From CAVZLD01 sp964522605 (lineage in GTDB: Bacteria > Planctomycetota > Planctomycetia > Pirellulales > Pirellulaceae), in assembly GCA_964522605.1 (NCBI GenBank), contig CAZFWV010000065.1, forward strand, positions 1 to 25,022: a stretch of 25,022 bases of DNA, written 5' to 3'. Under the pieces are notes generated by a model. It saw only the letters and a list, made by a program, of their open reading frames with translations. It had not been told where the DNA came from and did not search any database. Positions 1-7,588 of this stretch are shown here, piece after piece. The position numbers and the translations under genes were made by a program. Numbering within the stretch: the first letter of the stretch is position 1; every line of letters starts with the position of its first letter.

Positions 1-113
1 AAATAATTTCGGAGTAGATGACACGGATTTCCTCTGGCAGAATATTGACCCCGTTTTCGTCTTCTCGGTAACCTGAGAGGATTATACGTTCCTGGAGAGG
101 CCAAGGACTTTTG

Positions 114-1343
114 ATGTCGCGATACCGATTTGGAATCGAATCGAAATTGACGATCCCGGACGAGGCCGTGACGGCTGGGTGTGGTGCACCTGCCGGCAAG
201 CCGTTGTCGGATCCGGAGGGAGCCGTGCGCGCGGCATTGCAGCAGCCGATCGATTTTCCTCCGCTGCGGCAGATTGTTGTTCCAGGCGATCGCATCGTTG
301 TGGCGTTGGAGGATGGCTTGGTTCAGCCGGCAGCGATCGTTGCCGGGGTCGTCCAGGAGCTGCTTGCGGCGGGGATCGAGCCAGAACAGATTCGTTTGGT
401 GCGCGGCGCGCGCGACGCCCGGTTGTCTCGCGGCGCCCCGACACGCGGTCTGCCGACAGACATTCGCCAGAAGATCGAAGTTGATGTACATGATCCGACC
501 GATCGCAATGGACTGTGTCTGCTCAACATATCGTCGCACGACGACCGCCCGATCTACCTGAATCGAACGCTTGTCGACGCGGATCTGGTTCTGCCCGTTG
601 GGGTCATGCGACCGCGCGGATCGCTGGGCTATCTGGGCGTACACGGCGCGCTGTTTCCGACCTTTGCCGATCAGGACACGCAGCAGCGGTTCTGGGCTCC
701 CCGGTCCGCGCTCTCGGAAGCCGTTCTGCAGCAACGTCGCGCCGAGGCCCAGGAGGCAGCTTGGCTGTTGGGAATCCGCATGACGCTGCAGCTGATCCCC
801 GGACGCGGCGAAACGCTGTTGCACGTGCTGGCGGGCGACGCGGAAGCGGTCGAGCCGCAAGGACGTGCACTGTGCGACCAGATTTGGCGCTTCACGGTGC
901 CGCGGCGGGCAAGCCTGGTCGTTGCCACCTTGCCGGGTAGCCGACTGCAGCAGTCTTGGGATAATTTCGCTCGCGTTCTGGATTCCGCCCAGCGCGTCGT
1001 CCAGGAGAATGGCGCGATTGCGGTCCTTTGCGATTTGCGGAGCAAACCGGGACGTTCGCTGAAACGCGTGGGACGTGCCGAATCCTTAGACGCGGCAAAA
1101 CGTGCAATCGCGCGCGACCGAACACGCGATGCCTTACCGGCCATTCAGTTGGTCCAAACCCTGCAGCGCGCCCGTGTCTACCTGCTGAGTGGTCTGGATG
1201 AGGATGTTGTGGAATCCCTGGGTCTGGCATTTATCGAAAATCCCGACGAAGTTGTACGTCTCGCATCCCACCACGATTCCTGTATCTTGCTTCAGAACGC
1301 CCATCGTGCCGTGCCGACCGTCGCGAACGAAGGAGGAGTGTGA
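114..1343 (+). CDS. LarA-like (DUF2088) domain protein, probable non-catalytic homologue
   Basis: The 409-residue protein has the layout of the lactate racemase LarA N-terminal domain: a strand-helix unit (VVPGDRIVVALEDGL, then a helix ending in AAGIEPEQIRLV), a YLNRTLVDADLVLPVG segment matching the LarA LNR...ADLVI.IG block, and a GYLGVHGALFP loop where LarA has a glycine-rich lysine loop. The residues that bind the nickel-pincer cofactor in LarA are missing: the GTHR histidine is replaced by GARD, the EPH histidine by RPRG, and the GGRKG lysine by GVHGA. I therefore see a LarA fold without racemase chemistry; the true role is unknown. TTG at 111 precedes ATG at 114; a GGAGAGG at 94-100 could serve either, and I prefer ATG. 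The stop abuts the ygfZ-like start at 1344, so the two are almost certainly cotranscribed. Few useful signals are visible in bases 1-113. Confidence 0.75.
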   Translation: MSRYRFGIESKLTIPDEAVTAGCGAPAGKPLSDPEGAVRAALQQPIDFPPLRQIVVPGDRIVVALEDGLVQPAAIVAGVVQELLAAGIEPEQIRLVRGARDARLSRGAPTRGLPTDIRQKIEVDVHDPTDRNGLCLLNISSHDDRPIYLNRTLVDADLVLPVGVMRPRGSLGYLGVHGALFPTFADQDTQQRFWAPRSALSEAVLQQRRAEAQEAAWLLGIRMTLQLIPGRGETLLHVLAGDAEAVEPQGRALCDQIWRFTVPRRASLVVATLPGSRLQQSWDNFARVLDSAQRVVQENGAIAVLCDLRSKPGRSLKRVGRAESLDAAKRAIARDRTRDALPAIQLVQTLQRARVYLLSGLDEDVVESLGLAFIENPDEVVRLASHHDSCILLQNAHRAVPTVANEGGV

Positions 1344-2339
1344 ATGGCGAGTCACATTTCAGATGAAATGCGGGCACAATACGAAACACTGCTCCATGGC
1401 GGTGGCCTGATCGATTTTCGTGATCGGACCCAAGTGGAAGTCACCGGGCAGGATCGAGCCACATTCATCAACAATCTGTGCACGAACGATATTCGTCGTT
1501 TGGAGCCCGGCGAGGGGTGTGAGGCATTCCTCACGAGCGTCCAAGGCCGAATCATGGCGCACGTGTTGGTCTTCTGTACGCCGGAGTCACTGATTGTTGA
1601 GACGGCTGCCGATCAGAGCTCCCTCTTGCTGCCGCATTTCGATCGGTACCTGATCACGGAAGATGTGCAGCTCGTGGATCGCACGTCCCAATGGACAGAA
1701 TGGCTGCTGGCCGGTGCGGAAGCCAGAGATTTGCTTCAACGCGTCGGGTGCGAATGTGACGACCTGTGCGATCCCTGTTCGCATGCGCAAGAGACCATGG
1801 GGGACATATCCGTCTGGATGCGGCTGGTTCCCTGGCTGTCCAGCCCGGCATATCAGCTGGTTACGACGGTGGATCAATCGGTCGCTGTGGCCGATCAACT
1901 GCTGCAGGCGGGGGCAACAAAGGTGGGAATCGAGGCTTTTCATATGGCGCGGTTGGAGGGTGGTTTTCCCTGGTTTCCCTGGGACATCACGGAGAAGAAT
2001 CTTCCTCAGGAGGTCGGACGCGATTCGTTGGCGATCAGTTTCTCCAAAGGATGCTATCTGGGGCAGGAGACGGTTGCCCGCCTTGACGCACTCGGACACG
2101 TCAATCGGCGGTTGTGCGGAGTTCGCTGCGACGGGACGCAGATGCCAGACGGGGGCGAGTCGCTGCTGGCCGACGAGAAACCTGTGGGCCAGATTACCTC
2201 GGCTGGCTTCTCTCCGCGACTGAATGCGCCGCTGGCGCTGGCCTATCTCCGCATTCCTCACGATACGGTGGGGAGTCGATTGACATGGTCCGGCGGAACG
2301 GCCGAGGTCATTGCCCTGCCGCTCGCCTCCGAGGTCTGA
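1344..2339 (+). CDS. ygfZ: YgfZ/GcvT-domain folate-binding protein
   Basis: The 331-residue protein belongs to the YgfZ family, tetrahydrofolate-dependent proteins related to the glycine cleavage T-protein that help maintain some iron-sulfur enzymes such as MiaB. The diagnostic motif KGCYLGQE lies at residues 235-242, with the conserved cysteine at 237. The N-terminal half shows the GcvT-like pattern (VEVTGQDRATFINNLCTNDI, then a region ending in VQGRIMAHVLVF). Length is normal for the family. ATG 1344 directly follows the upstream TGA at 1341-1343, and a strong Shine-Dalgarno (GGAGGAG near 1331-1338) sits inside the end of the upstream gene, so translation is probably coupled. Pairing with a degenerate LarA-like gene is not a context I know for this family. 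Confidence 0.9.
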   Translation: MASHISDEMRAQYETLLHGGGLIDFRDRTQVEVTGQDRATFINNLCTNDIRRLEPGEGCEAFLTSVQGRIMAHVLVFCTPESLIVETAADQSSLLLPHFDRYLITEDVQLVDRTSQWTEWLLAGAEARDLLQRVGCECDDLCDPCSHAQETMGDISVWMRLVPWLSSPAYQLVTTVDQSVAVADQLLQAGATKVGIEAFHMARLEGGFPWFPWDITEKNLPQEVGRDSLAISFSKGCYLGQETVARLDALGHVNRRLCGVRCDGTQMPDGGESLLADEKPVGQITSAGFSPRLNAPLALAYLRIPHDTVGSRLTWSGGTAEVIALPLASEV

Positions 2340-2635
2340 TCTTCAAAGTTGCGCGTAGCCGATGATCGGTCCATCCTCCATGTTGCGCCGTACGCTGCGC
2401 GACCGACGTTCGACGATCTGAGAGAATCTGGACGGAACGAAGGGCAGATTGCCGAAATCCCTGATTGACAGCGGCGCCGGGGTCGATTCCGATGTTTACG
2501 GATGCAGGCTCGCGTCGCTGGTTCCGAATCTGTGCGCTGCGGCCGCGCTGCGGCGTGGAGCAAGACGGCCTGCTGCTTACGAGACTTCCTGCCGGTTGGA
2601 TCACGTTTCAGACGTTCGTGATGCGGGAAAATCAG

Positions 2636-2995
2636 ATGGAATTGCGTCAGATACCGAGCGAAGATCCGTGGCTGCTGTACGAAGTCCGCGGAGATCTGAC
2701 CTGTCGTGATCTTCCGATCGGCACAGGGGGCGAGTTGAATCCCTTCGAGTTGGAAGGGGATCTCGATCAGCCGATTGTCTTGAATCTTCAGCACGCGAAC
2801 TATATGGACTCGAGCGGAATCGGTTGGCTGTTGAGCGTCAACAGCGCGCTGCGGCAGAAAAAACTACCCCTGATTCTCTTTTCTGCTCCTCCCGTTATCG
2901 AACGCATTGCATCCATGATGCGACTGGGGCAGGTAATTCCGATCTTGCCGAACCTGTCTGAAGTCAGGAAACACCTTTCGAGCGCGAATTCATGA
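2636..2995 (+). CDS. STAS-domain protein (anti-sigma factor antagonist-like)
   Basis: The 119-residue protein is a single STAS domain. The motif DSSG at residues 58-61, within YMDSSGIGWLLSVNSAL, matches the SpoIIAA phosphorylation loop, and S59 corresponds to the serine phosphorylated by SpoIIAB-type kinases. The C-terminal part (helix ending in IERIASMMRLGQVIPI) also fits the family. Such proteins act as phospho-switches in partner-switching circuits, or as scaffolds in STAS assemblies. ATG 2636 was chosen because the domain begins right after it and GGGAAA lies upstream; in-frame ATG 2621 is an alternative, and the frame stays open back to 2465 with non-STAS-like sequence. The stop overlaps the next start (ATGA, 2992-2995). 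No anti-sigma kinase or sigma factor gene is in the window. Confidence 0.8.
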   Translation: MELRQIPSEDPWLLYEVRGDLTCRDLPIGTGGELNPFELEGDLDQPIVLNLQHANYMDSSGIGWLLSVNSALRQKKLPLILFSAPPVIERIASMMRLGQVIPILPNLSEVRKHLSSANS

Positions 2996-4233
2996 GTGAT
3001 CCATCTGCCTCTGAGCCGAATCGGATTGACAGTGAGAGTGAGCCTGTCGATCGGACCGCGGCAGCGCTGGTGAAATTGGCGATCCAATTGAAAGCGAGCG
3101 ACCTCTTTGTCTTGTCCGAAGAGCATTCGGTTGAGGTCCGCCTGCGACAATTGGGGATCATTCGTCCAGTTCGCGAATACTCGGCGGACTACGGTCGCCG
3201 GTTGATCACGCACTTTAAAGCGATGGCAGGGATGGATATCGCCGAGCGGCATCGGCCGCACGAGGGGAGATGGGTTTTCCCTCGTACGTCCGGCTCGCCG
3301 GTCGATCTGCGTTTGAATACGATCCCGACGCTGTTCGGCGAGGATCTGACCTGCCGTCTGCTCGATCGTGAGCGCGGTTTGCTGCCGCTGGAGGATCTTC
3401 ACCTGGGTGAACGAGCGACGCAAGATTTGCGATCGCTGCTGAAGAACCCGAGTGGTTTGATCCTGGTTACAGGGCCAACCGGCAGTGGCAAGACGACGAC
3501 GCTCTACGCTTGTCTGCAGGCATTGAACGACGGCCAACGCAAGATCAACACGCTGGAAGATCCGATCGAATACACGTTGCGGGGGATCCGCCAGTCGCAG
3601 ATCAACTTGCGATTAGGCGTCGACTTTCCGATTCTGCTGTCCGCCTGTCTGCGGCAGGCGCCGGACATCATCATGGTGGGGGAGGTCCGAGACACGAAGA
3701 CAGCGCACATCGTCGTTCGTGCCGCGAACAGCGGACATTTGGTGCTGGCGACACTCCACGCACCGGTCGCAGCCGCCGCGCCGAGCAACCTGGTTGCCTT
3801 GGGAGTGAATTCCCATTTCCTCGCAACCGGCCTGCTGGGCATCCTCTCGCAGCGACTACTCCGCCGCCTGTGCGCGAAGTGTCGGATGGAAATTGATCTC
3901 ACCGGCTATCCGACCCTCCTGGAAGATGTCCGGCCGCTTCTGCCCGGGGGATCTGGAAACAAGATGTATTCCCCGGGACGCTGTGATGTGTGTCATGAAC
4001 AGGGCTACGACGAATTGATCTGTGTTTGCGAGATCATGACGCTGAACGATCGACTCCGGCAGATGATCGTTGATGAACGGCCGATGCACGATCTACATGA
4101 TGCGGCGGTTCAGGAAGGCATGATCGAACTGCGCCGTGCCGCGCTCGTACGGATCGCGATGGGCGAAACGACCACCGAAGAGATGTTCCGCCAGATTCCG
4201 TTCGAGTATTTCGACGACAATGGGCGAGGGTGA
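2992..4233 (+). CDS. GspE/PulE/PilB-family secretion ATPase, short form
   Basis: The 413-residue ATPase belongs to the type II secretion/type IV pilus family, which powers pilin or pseudopilin assembly from the cytoplasm. Visible parts are an N2-like domain (residues about 20-140; AIQLKASDLFVL matches the ASDIH block), Walker A GPTGSGKT at 161-168, an Asp box (LEDPIEY), Walker B DIIMVGE at 225-231, a His box (TLHAP), and a zinc-binding tetracysteine motif C294-x2-C297...C331-x2-C334, typical of GspE/PilB and absent from PilT. It is shorter than the usual 500-570 residues and lacks the N1 domain that docks to GspL or PilC-type partners. The start overlaps the STAS gene stop, implying coupled translation. 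No pseudopilin, PilC or secretin genes are nearby, so its machine must be encoded elsewhere. Confidence 0.9.
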   Translation: MSDPSASEPNRIDSESEPVDRTAAALVKLAIQLKASDLFVLSEEHSVEVRLRQLGIIRPVREYSADYGRRLITHFKAMAGMDIAERHRPHEGRWVFPRTSGSPVDLRLNTIPTLFGEDLTCRLLDRERGLLPLEDLHLGERATQDLRSLLKNPSGLILVTGPTGSGKTTTLYACLQALNDGQRKINTLEDPIEYTLRGIRQSQINLRLGVDFPILLSACLRQAPDIIMVGEVRDTKTAHIVVRAANSGHLVLATLHAPVAAAAPSNLVALGVNSHFLATGLLGILSQRLLRRLCAKCRMEIDLTGYPTLLEDVRPLLPGGSGNKMYSPGRCDVCHEQGYDELICVCEIMTLNDRLRQMIVDERPMHDLHDAAVQEGMIELRRAALVRIAMGETTTEEMFRQIPFEYFDDNGRG

Positions 4234-4249
4234 GGGGAGGCTGAAGACG

Positions 4250-4613
4250 GGAGGCGGGAGGCTGAAGGCTGAAAGGCTGAAGGCTGGAGGCTGGAGGCTG
4301 GAGTGATGGGGACGCGAGGTCAGTGTTCTGACATCGAATCGTACTCGTACTCGTACTCAGGGCGCAGCCCGGTACTCGTACTCGAAATCAGGCTTTAGGC
4401 CGGAGACTGCAGGCCGGAGGCGCGAAACTCCCACCTTCAGCCTCCCGCCGGGTTCATTTCGAGTACGAGTACGAGTACCGGGCTGCGCCCTGAGTACGAG
4501 TACGATCGGGTCGTCGCGCGCTGCCATCACGACCCGAGTCACCCGCCGCTCCTCCTCTTCCTCCAGCCTCCAGCCTCCAGCCTGCAGCCTGCAGTCTCCA
4601 GCCTCCCGCCTCC
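4250..4613. repeat. Nested inverted-repeat island with GTACTC and GGCTGGA microrepeats
   Basis: The 388-bp gap between the convergent ATPase and debranching-enzyme genes is almost filled by nested inverted repeats. Inner arms 4339-4388 and 4456-4505 are each 50 bp: short GTACTC arrays flank a common core (AGGGCGCAGCCCG), separated by 67 bp. The arms are complementary except that one 6-bp unit sits on the other side of the core in one copy. A perfect 22-bp pair (4282-4303 with 4561-4582) is built of GGCTGGA-type units, and a 15-bp pair (4250-4264 with 4599-4613) encloses both. A competing 16-bp pairing joins 4253-4268 to 4434-4449. The whole could fold as one long hairpin or cruciform. No coding potential is seen. 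It could end transcription from both sides; that is inference. Confidence 0.85.
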
Positions 4614-4621
4614 TTCCCCCC

Positions 4622-6721
4622 CTACCTTCCTCCCGGCAGTCCATCACTGACGTAGCAACGCAGGGAACGGTCCGGCAGTTTCAGGCAGCCGGATCGAGGC
4701 ATGACGGGGCCGGTCCCATCGGGAAACGCATCGCGGGGAGAAGGCGATGTTGTATCGATCACCAGTTTCCAGCGTGCGCTCTTGGCAACCGGCGGCAGGA
4801 TGAACTGCTGCGCATCGTGTGCGTTGTTGATCAGGATCAAGACATCTCTTCCGAGTCGATCCGGATCTTCTTCCAGGCCGGGGGCCGCCAGTAAACAGAT
4901 CAGACACCGCTCATCCTTGGTCCAGTCGACGGCGGTTCCCAGCGCGCTGTACCAGTTCACATCAGACAAGCCGGATGTACGCGTTGGCTGCCCGCTCAGG
5001 AAATACTTGCGTCGCAGAGTCGGTTGCCGACGACGAAAAGTGATGAGTGCTCGCACGAAGCGAACCAACTCCGTATTCTGCTTCACGAGGTCCCAATTGA
5101 ACCAGGAGATCTCGTTGTCCTGACAGTACGCGTTGTTGTTTCCGTGCTGTGTGCGCCGGCATTCATCGCCCGACAGCATCATGGGAACACCCTGACTGAG
5201 GAGCAGCGTCGAGAGCATGTTCTTGATCTGCCGCAGTCGCGTCTGTTCGATCCCCTTGTGGCGTGTGGGTCCTTCGACGCCATAGTTGTAGCTCAGGTTG
5301 TTGTTGTCGCCGTCGCGGTTTCCTTCGCCGTTGACTTCGTTGTGTTTATCGTTGTAGCTGACCAGATCGTTCAGCGTGAATCCGTCGTGGGACGTGATGA
5401 AATTAATGCTGTGATAGGGGCGGCGGCCGCCCGGTTCGTACAGGTCGCTGGAACCGGCCAAGCGAGTGGCCAAATGCCCCAGCATGCCGGGGTCACCGCG
5501 CCAGAATCGGCGGATGTCATCCCGGTAACGCCCGTTCCATTCGGCCCAGCGCAGATTTCCGAACGAGCCCACCTGGTAGGCCCCTGCCGCATCCCAGGCC
5601 TCGGCGATGATCTTCGTATCGGCCAGCAAAGGATCCTCGGCGATCGCCTCGACCAAGGGTGGATTGGGAACCAGATGCCCCTGTCGGTCGCGGCTGAGAA
5701 TGGAGGCCAGATCAAAGCGGAATCCATCGATGTGATAATTGTGCACCCAATGCCGCAGGGAATGGAAGATCATCTCGCGCACGATCGGATGATTGCCGTT
5801 AATCGTGTTGCCGCAACCAGAGAAGTTCTTGTAGTAGGCGCCGCTTTCCAGCATGTAATAAACGCTGTTTTCCAGCCCCTTAAAGCTCAGCGTCGGTCCT
5901 AGCTCATTTCCCTCGCACGTGTGGTTGAAGACGACGTCCAGGATGACTTCGATCCCGGCTTGATGCAGGGCCTTGACCATCTGTTTGAATTCGATCGTCT
6001 GACAACCTGGTTCACTTCCGCTGGCGTAGCCACGATGGGGAGCGAAGAAGGCGAGCGGATCATATCCCCAGTAGTTCGGCCGCATTGGAGGAGTACCGTC
6101 GGTGCCGAGAATGGGAAACTCGTGCACCGGCATCAGCTCCACTGCGGTTACGCCGAGCGACTTGAGATAGGGGATCTTCTCGATTACGCCCAAATAGGTT
6201 CCGGGATGTTCGACTCCACTGGTCTCATCTTGCGTGAAGCCTCGGACGTGCATCTCGTAGATCACCGTTTCCGAGAGGTCACGTCGCAGATGACGGTCGC
6301 CTTCCCAGTCGAAGTAGTCGTCAAGCACAACGCACTTGGGTGGCCGAATGATTCCGTCGGGAGACGCTTGAAACGTGCCTGCCAATGCCTTGGCATAAGG
6401 GTCCACGAGTCGCGCGTGTCCGTTGAAGCGATGGCCGCGTGCCGGGTCAAAGGGACCTTCTGCCTGGAAGTGATACAGCTGGCCCGGGCCTGCGTCAGGA
6501 ACAAATACGCTCCAGATGTCACCCCAGCGGTCGGTGTCCGGATCAAAGCGAATCGTCTCGCTGGGTTCTGTGTCCTCCACGTTATCGTAGAACAGGAGCC
6601 GCATCGCGGTTGCGGAGCGGCTGAAGACGACGAACTGCACGCCACGGTCATGGACCAGAGCGCCATAAGGCAGCAAGTGGGTGAATTGAAGCTCAGGGTG
6701 AGGATGTGCCATCAGCATCAT
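4622..6721 (-). CDS. glgX: Glycogen debranching enzyme, GlgX/isoamylase type
   Basis: This 699-residue GH13 enzyme hydrolyses alpha-1,6 branch points in glycogen or limit dextrin in the cytoplasm. It has an N-terminal CBM48-like region (LLPYGALVHDRGVQFVVFS), then the catalytic barrel. Catalytic residues are visible: nucleophile D337 in GFRFDLAS, acid/base E374 in IIAEAWDAAG, and transition-state D446 in TSHDGFTLND, closely matching E. coli GlgX spacing. The AEAWD variant and the FSGCGNTINGNHPIVR segment recall plant-type isoamylases. The frame is open to 6922, but that extra 67 residues looks non-coding, so I place the start in the ATG cluster at 6721, 6718 or 6712, with a weak GGAT upstream. 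No other glycogen genes are in the window. The stop abuts the inverted-repeat island. Confidence 0.92.
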   Translation of the reverse strand: MMLMAHPHPELQFTHLLPYGALVHDRGVQFVVFSRSATAMRLLFYDNVEDTEPSETIRFDPDTDRWGDIWSVFVPDAGPGQLYHFQAEGPFDPARGHRFNGHARLVDPYAKALAGTFQASPDGIIRPPKCVVLDDYFDWEGDRHLRRDLSETVIYEMHVRGFTQDETSGVEHPGTYLGVIEKIPYLKSLGVTAVELMPVHEFPILGTDGTPPMRPNYWGYDPLAFFAPHRGYASGSEPGCQTIEFKQMVKALHQAGIEVILDVVFNHTCEGNELGPTLSFKGLENSVYYMLESGAYYKNFSGCGNTINGNHPIVREMIFHSLRHWVHNYHIDGFRFDLASILSRDRQGHLVPNPPLVEAIAEDPLLADTKIIAEAWDAAGAYQVGSFGNLRWAEWNGRYRDDIRRFWRGDPGMLGHLATRLAGSSDLYEPGGRRPYHSINFITSHDGFTLNDLVSYNDKHNEVNGEGNRDGDNNNLSYNYGVEGPTRHKGIEQTRLRQIKNMLSTLLLSQGVPMMLSGDECRRTQHGNNNAYCQDNEISWFNWDLVKQNTELVRFVRALITFRRRQPTLRRKYFLSGQPTRTSGLSDVNWYSALGTAVDWTKDERCLICLLAAPGLEEDPDRLGRDVLILINNAHDAQQFILPPVAKSARWKLVIDTTSPSPRDAFPDGTGPVMPRSGCLKLPDRSLRCYVSDGLPGGR

Positions 6722-7245
6722 GCAAGATCCATCTAGTAAACACTGGTAGTTGAACGTCTCGATAGCAGACAGGTTTAGGATACCACCAGAGCTTCTTCTG
6801 CTAAGCCGTACGAACGAGTTTTTGCTTGGAAATTTCCTCGCTCTCGAGCGTGTTACACGCCCTAGGTAATTCGTTTCGTCAGGCCAAGTTGTACCGTCGC
6901 TGAACGTGCCGAATGTCGTCACGGATCAGCTGAAGTGGACCTTGCTTTCTCCTTCTGTTGTTGCGTTCAGGCAAACTCGTCCGAAGTCGCGGTTCGTGTC
7001 GCCAATCTGTCGTTCTCGACGAATCAACCGCGCCACATGCGTTCGGTCGGAGGCTGCTGATCAGTCTTCTTGTTTCTGTTCCCGTAATCAACCAGGTTCC
7101 CGCGAACGATTTCTACGTCGTAGTCATTACCTTTCAGAATAATCGGCCATTGTGCATTCGGCCACGCACCCGTGAATGCAGATCGAGCCGTCGAGTGACC
7201 GGCAGGACCGGAAGCACCGGTCGCACCGGTACTGCCAGGAGCCTC
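6722..7245. other. Gap upstream of glgX; possible decayed minus-strand gene
   Basis: No intact gene is supported. On the minus strand, about 7245-7024 reads as protein-like sequence beginning with a short Gly-X-Y run (GSTGATGASGPAG) and including KGNDYDVEIVRGNLVDYG. It then hits a stop, while another frame continues plausibly to about 6930 (RQIGDTNRDFGRVCLNATTE). This could be a frameshifted remnant, but I recognise no family. A hairpin formed by GGCAG/ACCGG (7201-7211) and CCGGT/CTGCC (7226-7236) lies inside the Gly-X-Y stretch. The glgX promoter should lie in the lower part, but I see no convincing hexamers. Confidence 0.25.
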
Positions 7246-7310
7246 GTAGCCGAATTCGTGAGAATTCGGATGGTACCGCGGCACTTCCGAAGTCTCACGA
7301 CTTCGGCTAC
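7246..7310. repeat. REP-like paired hairpin, copy 1
   Basis: A 65-bp element. A GTAG foot (7246-7249) leads into a perfect 8-bp hairpin, CCGAATTC-GTGA-GAATTCGG (7250-7269). After 17 bp comes the inverted partner, CCGAAGTC-TCAC-GACTTCGG (7287-7306), closed by CTAC (7307-7310). The same architecture recurs at 17436-17518 and 24630-24694. About 25 bp downstream also resembles the sequence after the third copy. It lies between glgX and purM. Confidence 0.9.
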
Positions 7311-7403
7311 ATGCGGGGGAATTCGGCGACGGACGAAAGAACCCGTGTGTGGAGGAAGTCGGCGTCAGCTTTCCATTCTCGTCCCGTCGGGTGAGATTTC
7401 TCC

Positions 7404-7521
7404 CTGCACTGCGAACGGTGAAAACGTTGTTCTCTCGGTAAGAAATCGAGCGACCAACGGGAGCGCCCCTTACCCGGGTGCGGTAGCGCCCCGTCGGGTT
7501 GCGGCCCTGCCGCACGGCGAC
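7404..7521 (+). repeat. 118-bp direct repeat flanking purM, copy A
   Basis: This 118-bp sequence matches 8662-8779 in the same orientation with about 10 substitutions and no gaps by my count (about 91% identity). It contains an imperfect 9-bp stem, GTGCGGTAG (7478-7486) with CTGCCGCAC (7507-7515), one pair being G-T, and this stem is unchanged in copy B. It ends 6 bp before the purM -35 box. There is no coding role that I can support. Confidence 0.9.
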
Positions 7522-7527
7522 CGTGCG

Positions 7528-7557
7528 TTGACAATTGGGAACAGGCGGCGCTACAAT
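7528..7557 (+). promoter_or_regulatory. Near-consensus sigma70 promoter of purM
   Basis: TTGACA at 7528-7533 is a perfect -35 hexamer, and TACAAT at 7552-7557 differs from TATAAT at one base. The spacer is 18 bp. Initiation would fall near 7564, about 25 nt before the purM ATG. No PurR-like operator was recognised. Confidence 0.8.
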
Positions 7558-7588
7558 CCCGTTTTGCGCGTCCCGTAAAGTCATCGCT

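Noticed and set aside
4339..4505. A CRISPR array in the GTACTC repeats
   Set aside because: The units are 6 bp, mostly contiguous and arranged as an inverted repeat, without regular spacers or cas genes.
5024..6736. Long open frames on the plus strand opposite the debranching enzyme
   Set aside because: They are antisense shadows; GH13 motifs and catalytic residues are all in the minus-strand frame.
4622..6922. The upstream ATG at 6922 as the start of the debranching enzyme
   Set aside because: The added 67 residues have no GH13/CBM48 similarity, and the family N-terminus begins just after the ATG cluster at 6712-6721.
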